A program made the translations under genes and the position numbers. A DNA stretch of 64,000 nucleotides, from NCBI GenBank assembly GCA_964604875.1, contig CAZSAC010000001.1:62001-126000 (forward strand), in the 5' to 3' direction. The notes under the pieces are model-generated. The model had not been told where the DNA came from. It was given only the letters and a program-made list of their open reading frames with translations, and did not search any database. The stretch is from JAVVSR01 sp964604875. Its GTDB lineage: Bacteria; Bacillota; Clostridia; Christensenellales; CAG-917. Of the stretch, positions 22,583 through 31,529 are shown one piece after another (positions within the stretch are counted from its first letter, which is position 1; the number at the start of each line of letters is the position of its first letter).

Positions 22583-23158
22583 CTACCTTAATTTACTGAA
22601 TAAATCCTCTACCGCTCTAGTCCTATGACTTACCGATTGTTTTTCGATGTTGCTTGCTTCGCCGAATGTTTTTCCAAGCTCGTCAACAAAAAATACGCTG
22701 TCATAGCCAAATCCGTTAAAGCCGCGTCTGGAACGGGTAATCTTTCCGTGGACTGTGCCCTCTCCAAAAATATAGTGCCCGTCGGGATAGAACATAACCA
22801 GTACCGACATCATATACGCGCTTCTGTCTGAAAAATTTTCCATACGTTTAAGCAACAGCTGAATGTTTGCAATATCATTGTGGATTTCGCCTGCATAACG
22901 CGCGGAAAGCACGCCCGGTTCACCATTTAAAGCGTTAACAACCAATCCGCTGTCGTCGCCAATTACAGGGATATCAACAACTTTGGCAACAGCTTGCGCC
23001 TTAACCAAGGCATTTTGGAAGAAAGTAATGCCTTTTTCTTGAACGGTAATTTTAAGACCATAATCGGCTAAAGTAAAGACCTTATGCCCCATAGGCTCTA
23101 AAATGTTTCTTAATTCATTTATCTTATGATCATTCGTTGTCGAAAGTAAAATTTCCAT
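22583..23158 (-). CDS. rdgB: XTP/dITP diphosphatase (non-canonical purine NTP pyrophosphatase)
   Basis: This 191-residue protein has the HAM1/RdgB motifs: STTNDHKINELRNIL (substrate Asn/Lys), GDDSGLVVNALNGEPGVLSA with catalytic Asp, SARYAGE, and C-terminal GFNGFGYDSVFF and SHRTRA. It hydrolyses ITP, dITP and XTP to keep them out of nucleic acids. GGAGGGAAAAGT precedes the ATG. Two Spo0A-box-like sequences lie 90-140 bp upstream of the gene, so Spo0A control is possible. Confidence 0.95.
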   Translation of the reverse strand: MEILLSTTNDHKINELRNILEPMGHKVFTLADYGLKITVQEKGITFFQNALVKAQAVAKVVDIPVIGDDSGLVVNALNGEPGVLSARYAGEIHNDIANIQLLLKRMENFSDRSAYMMSVLVMFYPDGHYIFGEGTVHGKITRSRRGFNGFGYDSVFFVDELGKTFGEASNIEKQSVSHRTRAVEDLFSKLR

Positions 23159-23190
23159 ACTTTTCCCTCCATATTTTAACCCTTACTATA

Positions 23191-23218
23191 ATTCTATGTT
23201 AAAAAATTAATTTGTCAA
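23191..23218 (-). promoter_or_regulatory. Promoter of rdgB and the metallophosphoesterase gene
   Basis: TTGACA (23218-23213), a 16-bp spacer and TAGAAT (23196-23191) lie about 33 bp upstream of the start codon. Confidence 0.65.
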
Positions 23219-23246
23219 TAGAACTTTAGCAAAAAACCTCCATTCC

Positions 23247-23298
23247 TTTGTCGAAAAATGGAAATTAATGGTAATTTTTTATTCTAATTGTCGAAAAA
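23247..23298. promoter_or_regulatory. Pair of Spo0A boxes upstream of rdgB
   Basis: TTTGTCGAAAAA (23247-23258) and TTGTCGAAAAA (23288-23298) match the Spo0A box core TGTCGAA and its A-rich flank. The cores are 40 bp apart in the same orientation, which is about four helical turns. They lie upstream of the rdgB promoter and downstream of spoIVA. Confidence 0.55.
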
Positions 23299-23312
23299 AC
23301 AAAATTTTTACT

Positions 23313-23343
23313 ATATGCGCCGCCCAAAATAGGCGGCGCATAA
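23313..23343. terminator. Strong GC hairpin after spoIVA, probable terminator
   Basis: A 9-bp perfect stem (TGCGCCGCC/GGCGGCGCA) with a 7-nt loop lies directly after the spoIVA stop. The following bases on the minus strand are A/T-rich but not a clean U-run, so it may also stabilise the 3' end. Confidence 0.55.
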
Positions 23344-23350
23344 GTTTTAT

Positions 23351-24829
23351 TTATAGAAGAATACAAATTACTCCGCCTTTTCCCTCGTTTACGATGCGAG
23401 TAACAGTCTTGCGCATCTTATTACGAACTTCAACAGGCATAGCTCTAAGTTTATTTCCTAAACCCTCATTTACAAAAGAATTTAACGTTCTGCCAAATAT
23501 ATTGGTTTCCCAAATGCCAGTCTTATCATCGGCAAATTTGTCCAATAATGATTTTACCAAATCCTCGCTTTGTTGCTCTGTACCCACTATCGGGCTAACC
23601 TCGGCTTCCACGTCTACCCGCATAATATGCAACGATGGCGCTGACGCTTTCAATTTGATTCCGTATTGCCCGCCTTGCTTAACCATAATAGGCTCCTCTA
23701 AAATCATTTCGCTCATAGTCGGTTCCACAACGCCATAGCCTGTTGCGTAAACTTCTTCCAACGCTCCTTTTAGCTTGCTATAGCTTTCTTCTGCTTTTTT
23801 AAGAAAACGGATATAGCTGAACAACATAAAATCGTCGCCGATGTCGTGTCCGCATTCCTCGCTTAGGACGCTGAAGAATAAATCGGGTTTGACTTTTACG
23901 TTGATTTCCATTTTGCCCGTCGCCATATCCAGCGAGCTAATTTCGGGAGTGTCAAGATATTTTGCGTTTGCAAATGCCGCCGCAAGCTTGTCGCTGTCAC
24001 GCATTTTTATAATATCTGCGGAAATGTTATTTAAAATTGAAAGCAATTCCTTTATTATGCTGTTATCGGCGGACAACGCTTGTAACCATTTTGGAGCGAC
24101 AGCGTCAAGTTGTTTAAGCGGAAATTCTGCCAAAATAGTTTGCATTACGTCGGAAACGTCGTCCTCTGTCATATTTAATGCGTCTTTAACTAAAACCGGC
24201 ACATCGAATTTTGCGCTCAAATCTGCGCCAATCTTTATTGTTTCGGGCGCGTTGGGCGTTTTGCTGTTTAAAACTATTGCAAAAGGTTTTCCAAATTCTT
24301 TTAATTCTTTGGCGACTCTCGCCTCCGCTTTTTCGTAAGAATGCCTTTCAATATCGGTTATAGTGCCGTCTGTGGTAACCAAAACCCCTATTGTGGAATG
24401 TTCTTTGATAACTTTTTCCGTGCCGATTTCCGCAGCCCTCTCGAATGGCATTTCGTCTTCCGACCAAGGCGTACGAACTTTTCTTTCCTTACCCGCCTCC
24501 AAGTGTCCGATAGCGCCGTCTACCAAATAACCAACGCAATCAATAAGTCTGACGTTTGCAACAGCTTTGTCGTTAAATTTAACTTTAACGGCTTCTGCCG
24601 GCACAAACTTTGGCTGAGTTGTCATAATACTTTTTCCGTCAGCCGATTGTGGCAATTCATCCACCGCCCTTCTGCGTTTGTTTTCGTCGTCGATGTTATC
24701 CAACACTAAAACTTCCATAAATCGTTTGATAAAAGTAGACTTGCCACTTCTGACAGGTCCGACAACTCCAACATATATATCGCCGTTCGTGCGTGTAGCT
24801 ATGTCACGATATAAATTAAAATCCGTCAT
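23351..24829 (-). CDS. spoIVA: Stage IV sporulation protein A (spore coat assembly ATPase)
   Basis: The 492-residue protein starts MTDFNLYRDIATRTNGDIYVGVVGPVRSGKST (split here: the Walker A is GPVRSGKST), which is unmistakable for SpoIVA. The middle contains LIDCVGYLVDGA and LVTTDGTI of the TRAFAC-type P-loop domain, and the C-terminal region ends MRKTVTRIVNEGKGGVICILL. SpoIVA polymerises with ATP on the forespore surface and is the base of the coat. I chose ATG 24829, with AGGAGG six bases upstream, over a TTG two codons earlier. The start codon and first codons lie in the 3' arm of a 14-bp inverted repeat whose loop holds the ribosome binding site. Confidence 0.97.
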   Translation of the reverse strand: MTDFNLYRDIATRTNGDIYVGVVGPVRSGKSTFIKRFMEVLVLDNIDDENKRRRAVDELPQSADGKSIMTTQPKFVPAEAVKVKFNDKAVANVRLIDCVGYLVDGAIGHLEAGKERKVRTPWSEDEMPFERAAEIGTEKVIKEHSTIGVLVTTDGTITDIERHSYEKAEARVAKELKEFGKPFAIVLNSKTPNAPETIKIGADLSAKFDVPVLVKDALNMTEDDVSDVMQTILAEFPLKQLDAVAPKWLQALSADNSIIKELLSILNNISADIIKMRDSDKLAAAFANAKYLDTPEISSLDMATGKMEINVKVKPDLFFSVLSEECGHDIGDDFMLFSYIRFLKKAEESYSKLKGALEEVYATGYGVVEPTMSEMILEEPIMVKQGGQYGIKLKASAPSLHIMRVDVEAEVSPIVGTEQQSEDLVKSLLDKFADDKTGIWETNIFGRTLNSFVNEGLGNKLRAMPVEVRNKMRKTVTRIVNEGKGGVICILL

Positions 24830-24873
24830 ATACAACCTCCTTTTAGATGTGTCGGTAAAGTATATGACGGATT
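24820..24873 (-). promoter_or_regulatory. 14-bp perfect inverted repeat enclosing the spoIVA Shine-Dalgarno and start codon
   Basis: AATCCGTCATATAC (minus strand, 24873-24860) is fully complementary to GTATATGACGGATT (24833-24820). The 26-nt loop contains AGGAGG and the 3' arm contains the ATG at 24829. As RNA it would bury the start codon; as DNA it would be a dyad operator. Confidence 0.75.
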
Positions 24874-24918
24874 ATATTAAAAAATGTTGTCTTATTTAAT
24901 AAGGAATAAAAATAATAT

Positions 24919-26193
24919 CTATTTATTACATATATTTTCTAAAGCGCTGATTTTTATTGCGGTGACAAAAACCTCCATCGCCGTTTTAAGCTCATCAACG
25001 GCCGGATATGAAGGCGCAATCCTGATGTTTTTATCCAAGTCATCATTGCCCAAGGGGAAGGTTGCGCCGGCGTTTGTAAACTTTACGCCGACAGACGACG
25101 CAATTTCTATCACGCGTTTTGCGCTTCCCGATAAAACGTCAACAGAAACAAAATAGCCTCCGTTAGGTTTTGTCCAAGAAACAATGTCGTTAGGCTCAAA
25201 ATTAGCTTCTAACGTGTCGTAAACCGTTTGAAATTTCGGACGCAAAATCGACGCGTGTTTTTCCATAATCGCTTTAATGTTGTTCACATCCTTCAAAAAA
25301 CGAAAGTGCATCAGTTGATTAACCTTATTTGGACCAATAGTTTGATATTTTATGCGGGAATAAAACTCTTTCAAGTTGGCTTCACTTGTAATTAGGGTTG
25401 CAACGCCCGCGCCTGACATTGTAATTTTTGACGTGGAAGAAAACATAAAAACTCGGTCGGGATTGCCCGCTAGATTTGCCGCCTCAATAATGTTTTTTAA
25501 GGGCTCGTCTTTAAATAACGTATGCACACAATAGGCGTTATCCCAAAATATCCTAAAATCGGGCGATGCGGTTTTCATATTTGCAAGTCTGCTTACAACG
25601 TCGTCGGAGTATGTAATACCTGTAGGATTGCTGTATTTTGGCACGCACCATATCCCCTTTATTGAACTGTCGTTTTCGACAAGCGCTTCAATCATACCGA
25701 TGTTTACGCCGTTTTCGGAAAGAGGCACAGATATCATTTCAATGCCAAAAGCCTGACAAATTGCAAAATGTCTGTCGTATCCCGGAGTCAGACAGATAAA
25801 TTTAACACGCGGAAGCTTATTCCACGGAACATTACCTCCAAACCCAAATTGTTTTCCGTGTTGGACTAAAGTATACATTATTGATAAACTTGAGCTGTCT
25901 CCGACATAGACGTTCGAGGCTGATACGGAGAATAAATCGGCAAACAGCTTGCGCATTTCCATTATGCCCTCAATACAGCCATAATTTCGGGCGTCAATAC
26001 CGTTTTCAAGTTTGAAATTCGACTTTGAATCCAAAATATCGAACATCTCGTTTAACATATCCAACTGTTGCGTACAAGGTTTTCCTCTCGACATATCCAA
26101 AGAAAGCTTCATCGACTGAAACTTCTTAAGTTGCTTTAATTCTTTTTCCAAGTTTTCCTTGGCGTCTTTTACAGATAAATTTGCGTATGTCAT
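24919..26193 (-). CDS. Class I PLP-dependent aminotransferase, probable aspartate aminotransferase (Ic type)
   Basis: This 424-residue protein has LSLDMSRGKPCTQQLDML near the N-terminus, YGCIEGIMEMRKLFADLF, VGDSSSLSIMY (phosphate-binding turn), SNPTGITYSDDVV, FWDNAYCVHTL (PLP-ring Asp and Tyr) and the PLP lysine in FSSTSKITMSGAGVATL. The family transfers the amino group of aspartate or related acids to 2-oxoglutarate. The distinctive N-terminus fits the group once annotated as alanine-glyoxylate/MocR-like transferases. Its start overlaps the end of der by four bases. Confidence 0.85.
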   Translation of the reverse strand: MTYANLSVKDAKENLEKELKQLKKFQSMKLSLDMSRGKPCTQQLDMLNEMFDILDSKSNFKLENGIDARNYGCIEGIMEMRKLFADLFSVSASNVYVGDSSSLSIMYTLVQHGKQFGFGGNVPWNKLPRVKFICLTPGYDRHFAICQAFGIEMISVPLSENGVNIGMIEALVENDSSIKGIWCVPKYSNPTGITYSDDVVSRLANMKTASPDFRIFWDNAYCVHTLFKDEPLKNIIEAANLAGNPDRVFMFSSTSKITMSGAGVATLITSEANLKEFYSRIKYQTIGPNKVNQLMHFRFLKDVNNIKAIMEKHASILRPKFQTVYDTLEANFEPNDIVSWTKPNGGYFVSVDVLSGSAKRVIEIASSVGVKFTNAGATFPLGNDDLDKNIRIAPSYPAVDELKTAMEVFVTAIKISALENICNK

Positions 26194-27518
26194 AGTATAT
26201 CCTTCTCACTTTTATTACGAATTATAAGTTTTATTGGCGTTCCCGAAAACTCAAATGAACGTCGTAATGCGTTTTCCAAATACCTTTTATAGCTAAAGTG
26301 CATAATCCTTTCGTCATTGACAAACATAACAAACGTCGGGGGTTTCACCGTAACCTGAGTGGTATAATAAATTTTAAGTCTTCTTCCGTTTTTGGACGGA
26401 GGTTCGTTTGTCAAAATTGCCTCGTGTAAAACGTCGTTGAGCAAGCCTGTTGAAATACGTCTTTCGGCATTTTCATAAACTTCGTTGGCAACCTTTAGAA
26501 TTTCAGAAGCCCTTTTTCCTGTTTTTGCCGAAACAAATAACGGTTTATAATAATACATAAACTTTAACTCTTCGTCAAGATTTTTTGTATATTTATTTAT
26601 TGTATGCGTATCTTTTTCCACTAAGTCCCACTTATTCATTATAATAACGCTGGGTTTGCCTTGTTCGTGGACATAGCCTGCAATCTTTATATCCTGCTCG
26701 GACAGCTCGGTTGAAGAATCGATAACAACAAGAATAATGTCTGCCCGACGTACCGCCGCTAAGCTGCGCATTACGCTGTATTGCTCCAAATCCTCGTCAA
26801 CGCTTCTTTTTCTGCGGATACCCGCCGTATCAATTAAAATATACTTTTTACCGTCAACCGTAAACGGCGTATCAATGGCGTCTCGGGTGGTGCCTGCAAT
26901 ATCGCTGACAATAACCCTATCATAACCAAGCAAACGGTTTACTATTGAGCTTTTGCCTGCGTTAGGCTTTCCGACAACCGCAATTTTTAAAACGTCGGTA
27001 TCTTCTTCTGATGCGGAAAATTTTGATATATTTTTTACGATTTCATCCAACAAATCGCCAAGCCCTTTGGCTTGCTGAGCCGATATACCAATAGGTTCTC
27101 CGCAGCCGAGCTCGTAATAATCGTATAGCGAATCGTTTTCGTTATTATCCAGCTTATTTACAACAAGCAAAAATGGCTTACCGCTTTTGCGTAAAAATGA
27201 CGCAACTTCATAGTCTTCATTTGTCAAACCGGCTTTTCCGTCAAGCATAAACAGCACTAAATCGGCAGTATCAACAGCAATTTCCGCTTGCGCTTTTATA
27301 TGAAGCCACATTTCGTCTTCGCTTTTAATTTCCAATCCACCCGTATCAATAAGGGTAAAGGTTGTCCCGCACCACTCGGCGTCTGCGTAAAGCCTATCCC
27401 TAGTTACTCCGGGCGTATCCTCTACAATGGAAATGCGCTGCCCGACTATTTTATTAAAAAAAGTAGATTTTCCGACGTTCGGTCTTCCGACTATCGCTAC
27501 CAAAGGTTTTCTTGCCAT
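26190..27518 (-). CDS. der: Ribosome biogenesis GTPase Der (EngA)
   Basis: This 442-residue protein has two tandem GTPase domains and a C-terminal KH-like domain. Domain 1 has GRPNVGKSTFFNKI, DTPGV and NKLD; domain 2 has GKPNAGKSSIVNRL, DTAGIRRK and NKWD. Der is an essential 50S assembly factor. It sits immediately after the DUF512 gene, a conserved pairing in Clostridia. Confidence 0.97.
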   Translation of the reverse strand: MARKPLVAIVGRPNVGKSTFFNKIVGQRISIVEDTPGVTRDRLYADAEWCGTTFTLIDTGGLEIKSEDEMWLHIKAQAEIAVDTADLVLFMLDGKAGLTNEDYEVASFLRKSGKPFLLVVNKLDNNENDSLYDYYELGCGEPIGISAQQAKGLGDLLDEIVKNISKFSASEEDTDVLKIAVVGKPNAGKSSIVNRLLGYDRVIVSDIAGTTRDAIDTPFTVDGKKYILIDTAGIRRKRSVDEDLEQYSVMRSLAAVRRADIILVVIDSSTELSEQDIKIAGYVHEQGKPSVIIMNKWDLVEKDTHTINKYTKNLDEELKFMYYYKPLFVSAKTGKRASEILKVANEVYENAERRISTGLLNDVLHEAILTNEPPSKNGRRLKIYYTTQVTVKPPTFVMFVNDERIMHFSYKRYLENALRRSFEFSGTPIKLIIRNKSEKDIL

Positions 27519-27519
27519 A

Positions 27520-28797
27520 TTAATCCTCTATAATTTTGTCCAGTAAATCTTCGCCTAAAGCATCGCTTACCGCAACATTTTTTAGTTGTGAAACTATTTT
27601 TTCAAAGGTTGTTCCGTCCAAAAATACGTCTTCAAATTCCCTAAGCATATTTTTGGGTATAATATATTTATCAAAGCCACGTGGAGTCTGCTCCAAAAGG
27701 TCTTTTCCTACAATCAAGCCCGCAACGGTCACATTTTTGCCAAAAAAGTTGTTTTCTATTGTGATAACTTCAATGGTAACATTTTTTATTTTGGTTAAAA
27801 TTTGTTCAACGACAGCCTTTAAAGTTTTAGAAAAAGAAACTCCTGTTATCAACGCAACCTTTTTACCTTTTAAATCTATATCCGTCAAGGCATTAAGCTG
27901 ATTATCAATGTTTTCCAAAAAAGTGGCAATCAAACCGACTCCGTTTTCAATTTGCGAAAAGTTGCCGTAATAGTCTGCCGACGGAAGTTTTTTATCGGCT
28001 CTAACATAAAATTCGTCGCTACACCAACAAAAATCCTTTTCCTTATTAAAAGCCTCAACCATAGCAATCGTATCCGTTACGCACTTTTGTGACAGCGGTA
28101 AAATAGGATATAATCCCTCTCTGTGCTCTGTTAAGCCGACAGGAACCACCGCCAATGACTGAACGGACGGATAAAAAGAATAAAGCGTTTTGATTGTATC
28201 ATCTAAAACCGCCCCGTCGTTTATACCCTCAACCAACACAACCTGAGTATGCATCTTTATACCGTTTTTGGCAAATAGTTGGATATACTCCATAAGCTTG
28301 GTGGCGTTTGGATTGGTTATCATCTTTTTGCGTACGTCGGGATTTACTGCGTGGACAGAAATGTATAACGGAGAAATTTTATATTCGATAATCCTATCAA
28401 CGTCCTCTTGCGTGAGGTTGGTCAAAGTGACATAGTTTCCGCTGACGCAAGATAAACGATAATCATCGTCCTTAACATATAAGGTTTCCCTCATATTTTT
28501 GGGGAGCTGATCTACAAAGCAAAAAACGCATTTGTTTTTACACCTGTGCGGTGTCAGCACAAATTCTGCGCCGAAATCGATACCTAACGACTGACACTCC
28601 GACTTATGAATTAGAACTTTCTTTTTATTGCCCTGCCGATTGACGTATTCAACCGATACGTTTTCTTCGCAGTCAAAAAAGAGATAGTCTAAAACATCTC
28701 TAAGCGGGTGATTTTCTATCGATACGATATCGTCCCCGATTTTTAAGCCCGCGCGCTTTGCGCAAGAGCCTTTTTCAAAACCTACTATTTTTGCCAT
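27520..28797 (-). CDS. DUF512 family protein: PDZ-like domain with a CxxxCxxC iron-sulfur motif
   Basis: This 425-residue protein has an N-terminal PDZ-like segment (GSCAKRAGLKIGDDIVSIENH) and then HRCKNKCVFCFVDQLP with the radical-SAM spacing CxxxCxxC. The conserved RLSCVSGNYVTLTNL and SAVHAVNP-like ISVHAVNPDVR blocks and the C-terminal DUF512 region follow. The biochemical function of this widespread family is not known. It lies one base upstream of der, as in many Clostridia, which suggests a role near ribosome or tRNA maturation by association only. Confidence 0.88.
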   Translation of the reverse strand: MAKIVGFEKGSCAKRAGLKIGDDIVSIENHPLRDVLDYLFFDCEENVSVEYVNRQGNKKKVLIHKSECQSLGIDFGAEFVLTPHRCKNKCVFCFVDQLPKNMRETLYVKDDDYRLSCVSGNYVTLTNLTQEDVDRIIEYKISPLYISVHAVNPDVRKKMITNPNATKLMEYIQLFAKNGIKMHTQVVLVEGINDGAVLDDTIKTLYSFYPSVQSLAVVPVGLTEHREGLYPILPLSQKCVTDTIAMVEAFNKEKDFCWCSDEFYVRADKKLPSADYYGNFSQIENGVGLIATFLENIDNQLNALTDIDLKGKKVALITGVSFSKTLKAVVEQILTKIKNVTIEVITIENNFFGKNVTVAGLIVGKDLLEQTPRGFDKYIIPKNMLREFEDVFLDGTTFEKIVSQLKNVAVSDALGEDLLDKIIED

Positions 28798-28833
28798 TAT
28801 ATTTATCTTTTGTTCAGCTTGTCCTAAATGGAA

Positions 28834-29121
28834 TTAGATTTCAAAATCCACGCAAACGGATTTTTCAGCCACCGTACCCATAAACGCCTTGACGGGTACG
28901 TGCAACGGATGTACTTGATATTCTTGCATTTTCTCCATATTTTCAAAAGTGCAAATTAAGCAAAAATCGAAACTGCGACCGCTATGCAAAATATCCCAAC
29001 CGCACTCGATGTCCAACAGACAATCTATTTTACCTTTCATACTCATAAAATTTTCTTTAACTTTTGTGAGCATTTCCAATGAAGTATCCTTTAATTGATA
29101 AACAACAATATGTTTTAACAT
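28834..29121 (-). CDS. Dabb (stress-responsive A/B barrel) family protein
   Basis: This 95-residue protein starts MLKHIVVYQLKD and contains IDCLLDIECGWDILHSGRSFD, FENMEKMQEYQVHPLHV and a C-terminal AEKSVCVDFE. This is the dimeric ferredoxin-like barrel pattern of Dabb proteins. Functions vary and are usually unknown. It lies between the glycosyltransferase-like gene and the DUF512 gene and is probably co-transcribed. Confidence 0.85.
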   Translation of the reverse strand: MLKHIVVYQLKDTSLEMLTKVKENFMSMKGKIDCLLDIECGWDILHSGRSFDFCLICTFENMEKMQEYQVHPLHVPVKAFMGTVAEKSVCVDFEI

Positions 29122-29149
29122 AAAAATTTCCCGCTAAAAGCGGTCCTCC

Positions 29150-30304
29150 TTATAATGTTTCTTCTGTTCTTTCCTTATAGTTTGCCAAAAGCTCACAAAT
29201 TTCCGACAACCCGTTCGCCGAGGTGCGTACGGACGCGCTTTCTGCAAGCTGTTTTCCTAAATTTGTTTGCAAAATATTATATAAACCAATTATGGCAAAG
29301 TTATAGTCGTGAGCATAATATATCAAACTTTTCGACGCCAAATATTCCAAATCCGCCTCCTCGCTAGCGTTGTCGGGGGCATAAGCTATCACGGGGATAT
29401 TAAGCAAAAACGACCGATAAATAAGTTCGCTGTCAAACACCGTCATAACGCAATCGGCGGCGATAAGCGTATTTTCCACTTTGCCGTCCGTGTTTAAATA
29501 TACCTTGACATTTTGCACTTTTTTTTCGTCAATAAGCTTTAGTATATCACTATGAAGCATACGGTTTTTACCGCAGTCGGCAATTATGTTTATCATATTG
29601 CCTTGGTCAAGCAAAAGTTGAAACACGGGAAACATTTCTCTTGAGCCGACTTTCCCGCCGGACAAATAAATTGTCGGGTTCATATTCAAGCCTAAGTGCG
29701 CCTTTTTCTTGACGATAAAGTCCACCGAGGGCATATTTTCAACAATCGGCAAACCCAACACAAAAATTTTATTGCTTGGAAAACCTAAACTTGTGATTTT
29801 GTTTTTCATATCGATGTTTTCCACAATATACGCGTCGGCATAGGGGCTATAAAAACTTCTGTCCAATGAAAACAAATTCATCAAAACGACGATAGGATTG
29901 GGAAAATGCATACGCCTTTTGGCAACAATGGACTCGTGAAAGCCCTCTTTTGTCGTCACCAAAATAACGTCGGGATTAAATCTCAAAATAGCGTTATAAA
30001 TCCTTTTGGTTTTTCCCCTCAATCCTTTATTTAAAAGATGTCCGTCACCAACGCTGAAATTCGCCCTTGAAAACTTTTGCTTAATTCCCTTAATATTGCG
30101 ATATAATACGGGGATTTTTTGCGTATATCTTTCTGAAGCGGCATTCGACCTTTCTGCCCTGCTTTTAGAGCCGTATTGGTTCTCGTCAATTATAATCACA
30201 TTATAGTTTTGATGATACGAACTAAATTGCTCGGCTACGGATTTCACGACAGAGTCGTCCGCGCAAATCGACGAAATAATCAATATATTTTTTTTAGGGT
30301 TCAT
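29150..30304 (-). CDS. GT28/MGDG-synthase-like glycosyltransferase (tentative)
   Basis: This 384-residue protein has a Rossmann-like N-terminus (KNILIISSICADDSVVKSVAE) and a middle segment DAYIVENIDMKNKITSLGFPSNKIFVLGLPI that strongly resembles the linker of processive diacylglycerol glucosyltransferases. A second Rossmann half has YLSGGKVGSREMFPV and ADCVMTVFDSELIYRSFLLNIPVIAY. The usual HGG motif near the N-terminus is not obvious, so activity and substrate are uncertain. It would act at the inner membrane surface. The start overlaps the U32 peptidase end by four bases. Confidence 0.6.
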   Translation of the reverse strand: MNPKKNILIISSICADDSVVKSVAEQFSSYHQNYNVIIIDENQYGSKSRAERSNAASERYTQKIPVLYRNIKGIKQKFSRANFSVGDGHLLNKGLRGKTKRIYNAILRFNPDVILVTTKEGFHESIVAKRRMHFPNPIVVLMNLFSLDRSFYSPYADAYIVENIDMKNKITSLGFPSNKIFVLGLPIVENMPSVDFIVKKKAHLGLNMNPTIYLSGGKVGSREMFPVFQLLLDQGNMINIIADCGKNRMLHSDILKLIDEKKVQNVKVYLNTDGKVENTLIAADCVMTVFDSELIYRSFLLNIPVIAYAPDNASEEADLEYLASKSLIYYAHDYNFAIIGLYNILQTNLGKQLAESASVRTSANGLSEICELLANYKERTEETL

Positions 30305-31527
30305 TTTATACCTCCGATGTAACGGCGTAAAATATCGTGTTTTTGAAGCTTTAAGTCACTTTTAATATATAATCGTTGCTGAACCAATTTGCAATCATCA
30401 ACCAAATTTGATTGCTCGTCAAAAACCTCGTCAACCACAATTTGCTTATTGAAATTTTGGTCAGAAGACAACACTTCCAAAACATCACCTTTTTTAAAAC
30501 GATTGCGCTGCTCGACAATTATTGCGCCAAGCTTTTCGTCATAGCCCAAAGCCTCGGCAATAAATGCGTATTCGCAGTTTGGTTTAGAGGTATCGTAACA
30601 TACGTTGTCTTTGTTTTCAAAATACAGTCCAGTGGTATAGCCTCTATGGCTTGTTTTATCAAGCTCAAGAGCAAGCTCATCGCTTAATTTATAGTTGTTT
30701 TTGTCTTCATAATATGCGTTTATTGCGCGTCTATAAGCGTTTACAACACTGCCAACGTAGTATTCGGATTTCATTCTGCCTTCAATTTTAAAGCTGTCGA
30801 CGCCCGCTTCTATAAGCTTGTCGATATACGAAAGCATATTTAAATCCTTGCTGTTCATAATATAGGTGCCGTGCTTGTCCTCAAGCATTGTCAAAGGATT
30901 CTCAGTTCGGCTTGCCTCTGCGATGGCGTACTCCCACCGACAGGCTTGAACGCACTCGCCTCGATTGCTGTTTCGGTTGGTTAGATAACTGCTAAGCAAG
31001 CACCTACCGCTATACGAAATGCACATAGCCCCGTGAACAAAAACCTCCAACTGAAGACTGTCTCCAACCATTTGTTTAATTTCTGCAATTTCCTCAAGTG
31101 AAAGTTCTCTTGCCAAAACCACGCGCTTTACGCCCTGCTTTGCCCAAAACTTTGCAGTGTATCCGTTTGTTGTATTCGCCTGAGTCGATAAGTGTATTTC
31201 AAGCTTAGGAGCAACCTTTTGACAAAGCTCTATCGCGCCTGCGTCCGTCATTATAACGCCGTCAACCCCTATCGATTCCAAAAATACAAAGTAGGTAGAA
31301 AGCGGGGAAAAATCCCTGTTTGAAGCAAAAATATTGACCGTGACAAACACTTTTTTAGAAATAGAGTGCGCAAAGCTTACGGCGTCCGCCAATTCGCTAT
31401 TTTCAAAATTGTCCGCATACGCCCTAAGTCCGAACTCGCTTCCGCCCAAATAGACGGCGTCCGCGCCAAAATGGAACGCGGTATTAAGTTTATTTCGATT
31501 GCCTGCCGGCGCCAAAAGCTCAACCAT
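30301..31527 (-). CDS. Peptidase family U32 protein
   Basis: This 408-residue protein shows the U32 pattern: ELLAPAGNRNKLNTAFHFGADAVYLG (split blocks ELLAPAGN and GADAVYLGG), VFVHGAMCISYSGRCLLSSYL, CVQACRWEY with paired Cys, and VDSFKIEGRMKSEYYV with the signature ExR. Family members include tRNA hydroxylation proteins (TrhP/RlhA type) as well as reported collagenases. It follows the methyltransferase TrmR-like gene, as B. subtilis yrrN/yrrO follow yrrM, which supports a tRNA-modification role. Confidence 0.92.
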   Translation of the reverse strand: MVELLAPAGNRNKLNTAFHFGADAVYLGGSEFGLRAYADNFENSELADAVSFAHSISKKVFVTVNIFASNRDFSPLSTYFVFLESIGVDGVIMTDAGAIELCQKVAPKLEIHLSTQANTTNGYTAKFWAKQGVKRVVLARELSLEEIAEIKQMVGDSLQLEVFVHGAMCISYSGRCLLSSYLTNRNSNRGECVQACRWEYAIAEASRTENPLTMLEDKHGTYIMNSKDLNMLSYIDKLIEAGVDSFKIEGRMKSEYYVGSVVNAYRRAINAYYEDKNNYKLSDELALELDKTSHRGYTTGLYFENKDNVCYDTSKPNCEYAFIAEALGYDEKLGAIIVEQRNRFKKGDVLEVLSSDQNFNKQIVVDEVFDEQSNLVDDCKLVQQRLYIKSDLKLQKHDILRRYIGGIK

Positions 31528-31529
31528 TG

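Noticed and set aside
24834..24880. Sigma-E promoter (GTCATAT as -35) for spoIVA
   Set aside because: The only -10-like sequence is about 11 bp away, too close, and would put the transcript start inside the ribosome binding site.
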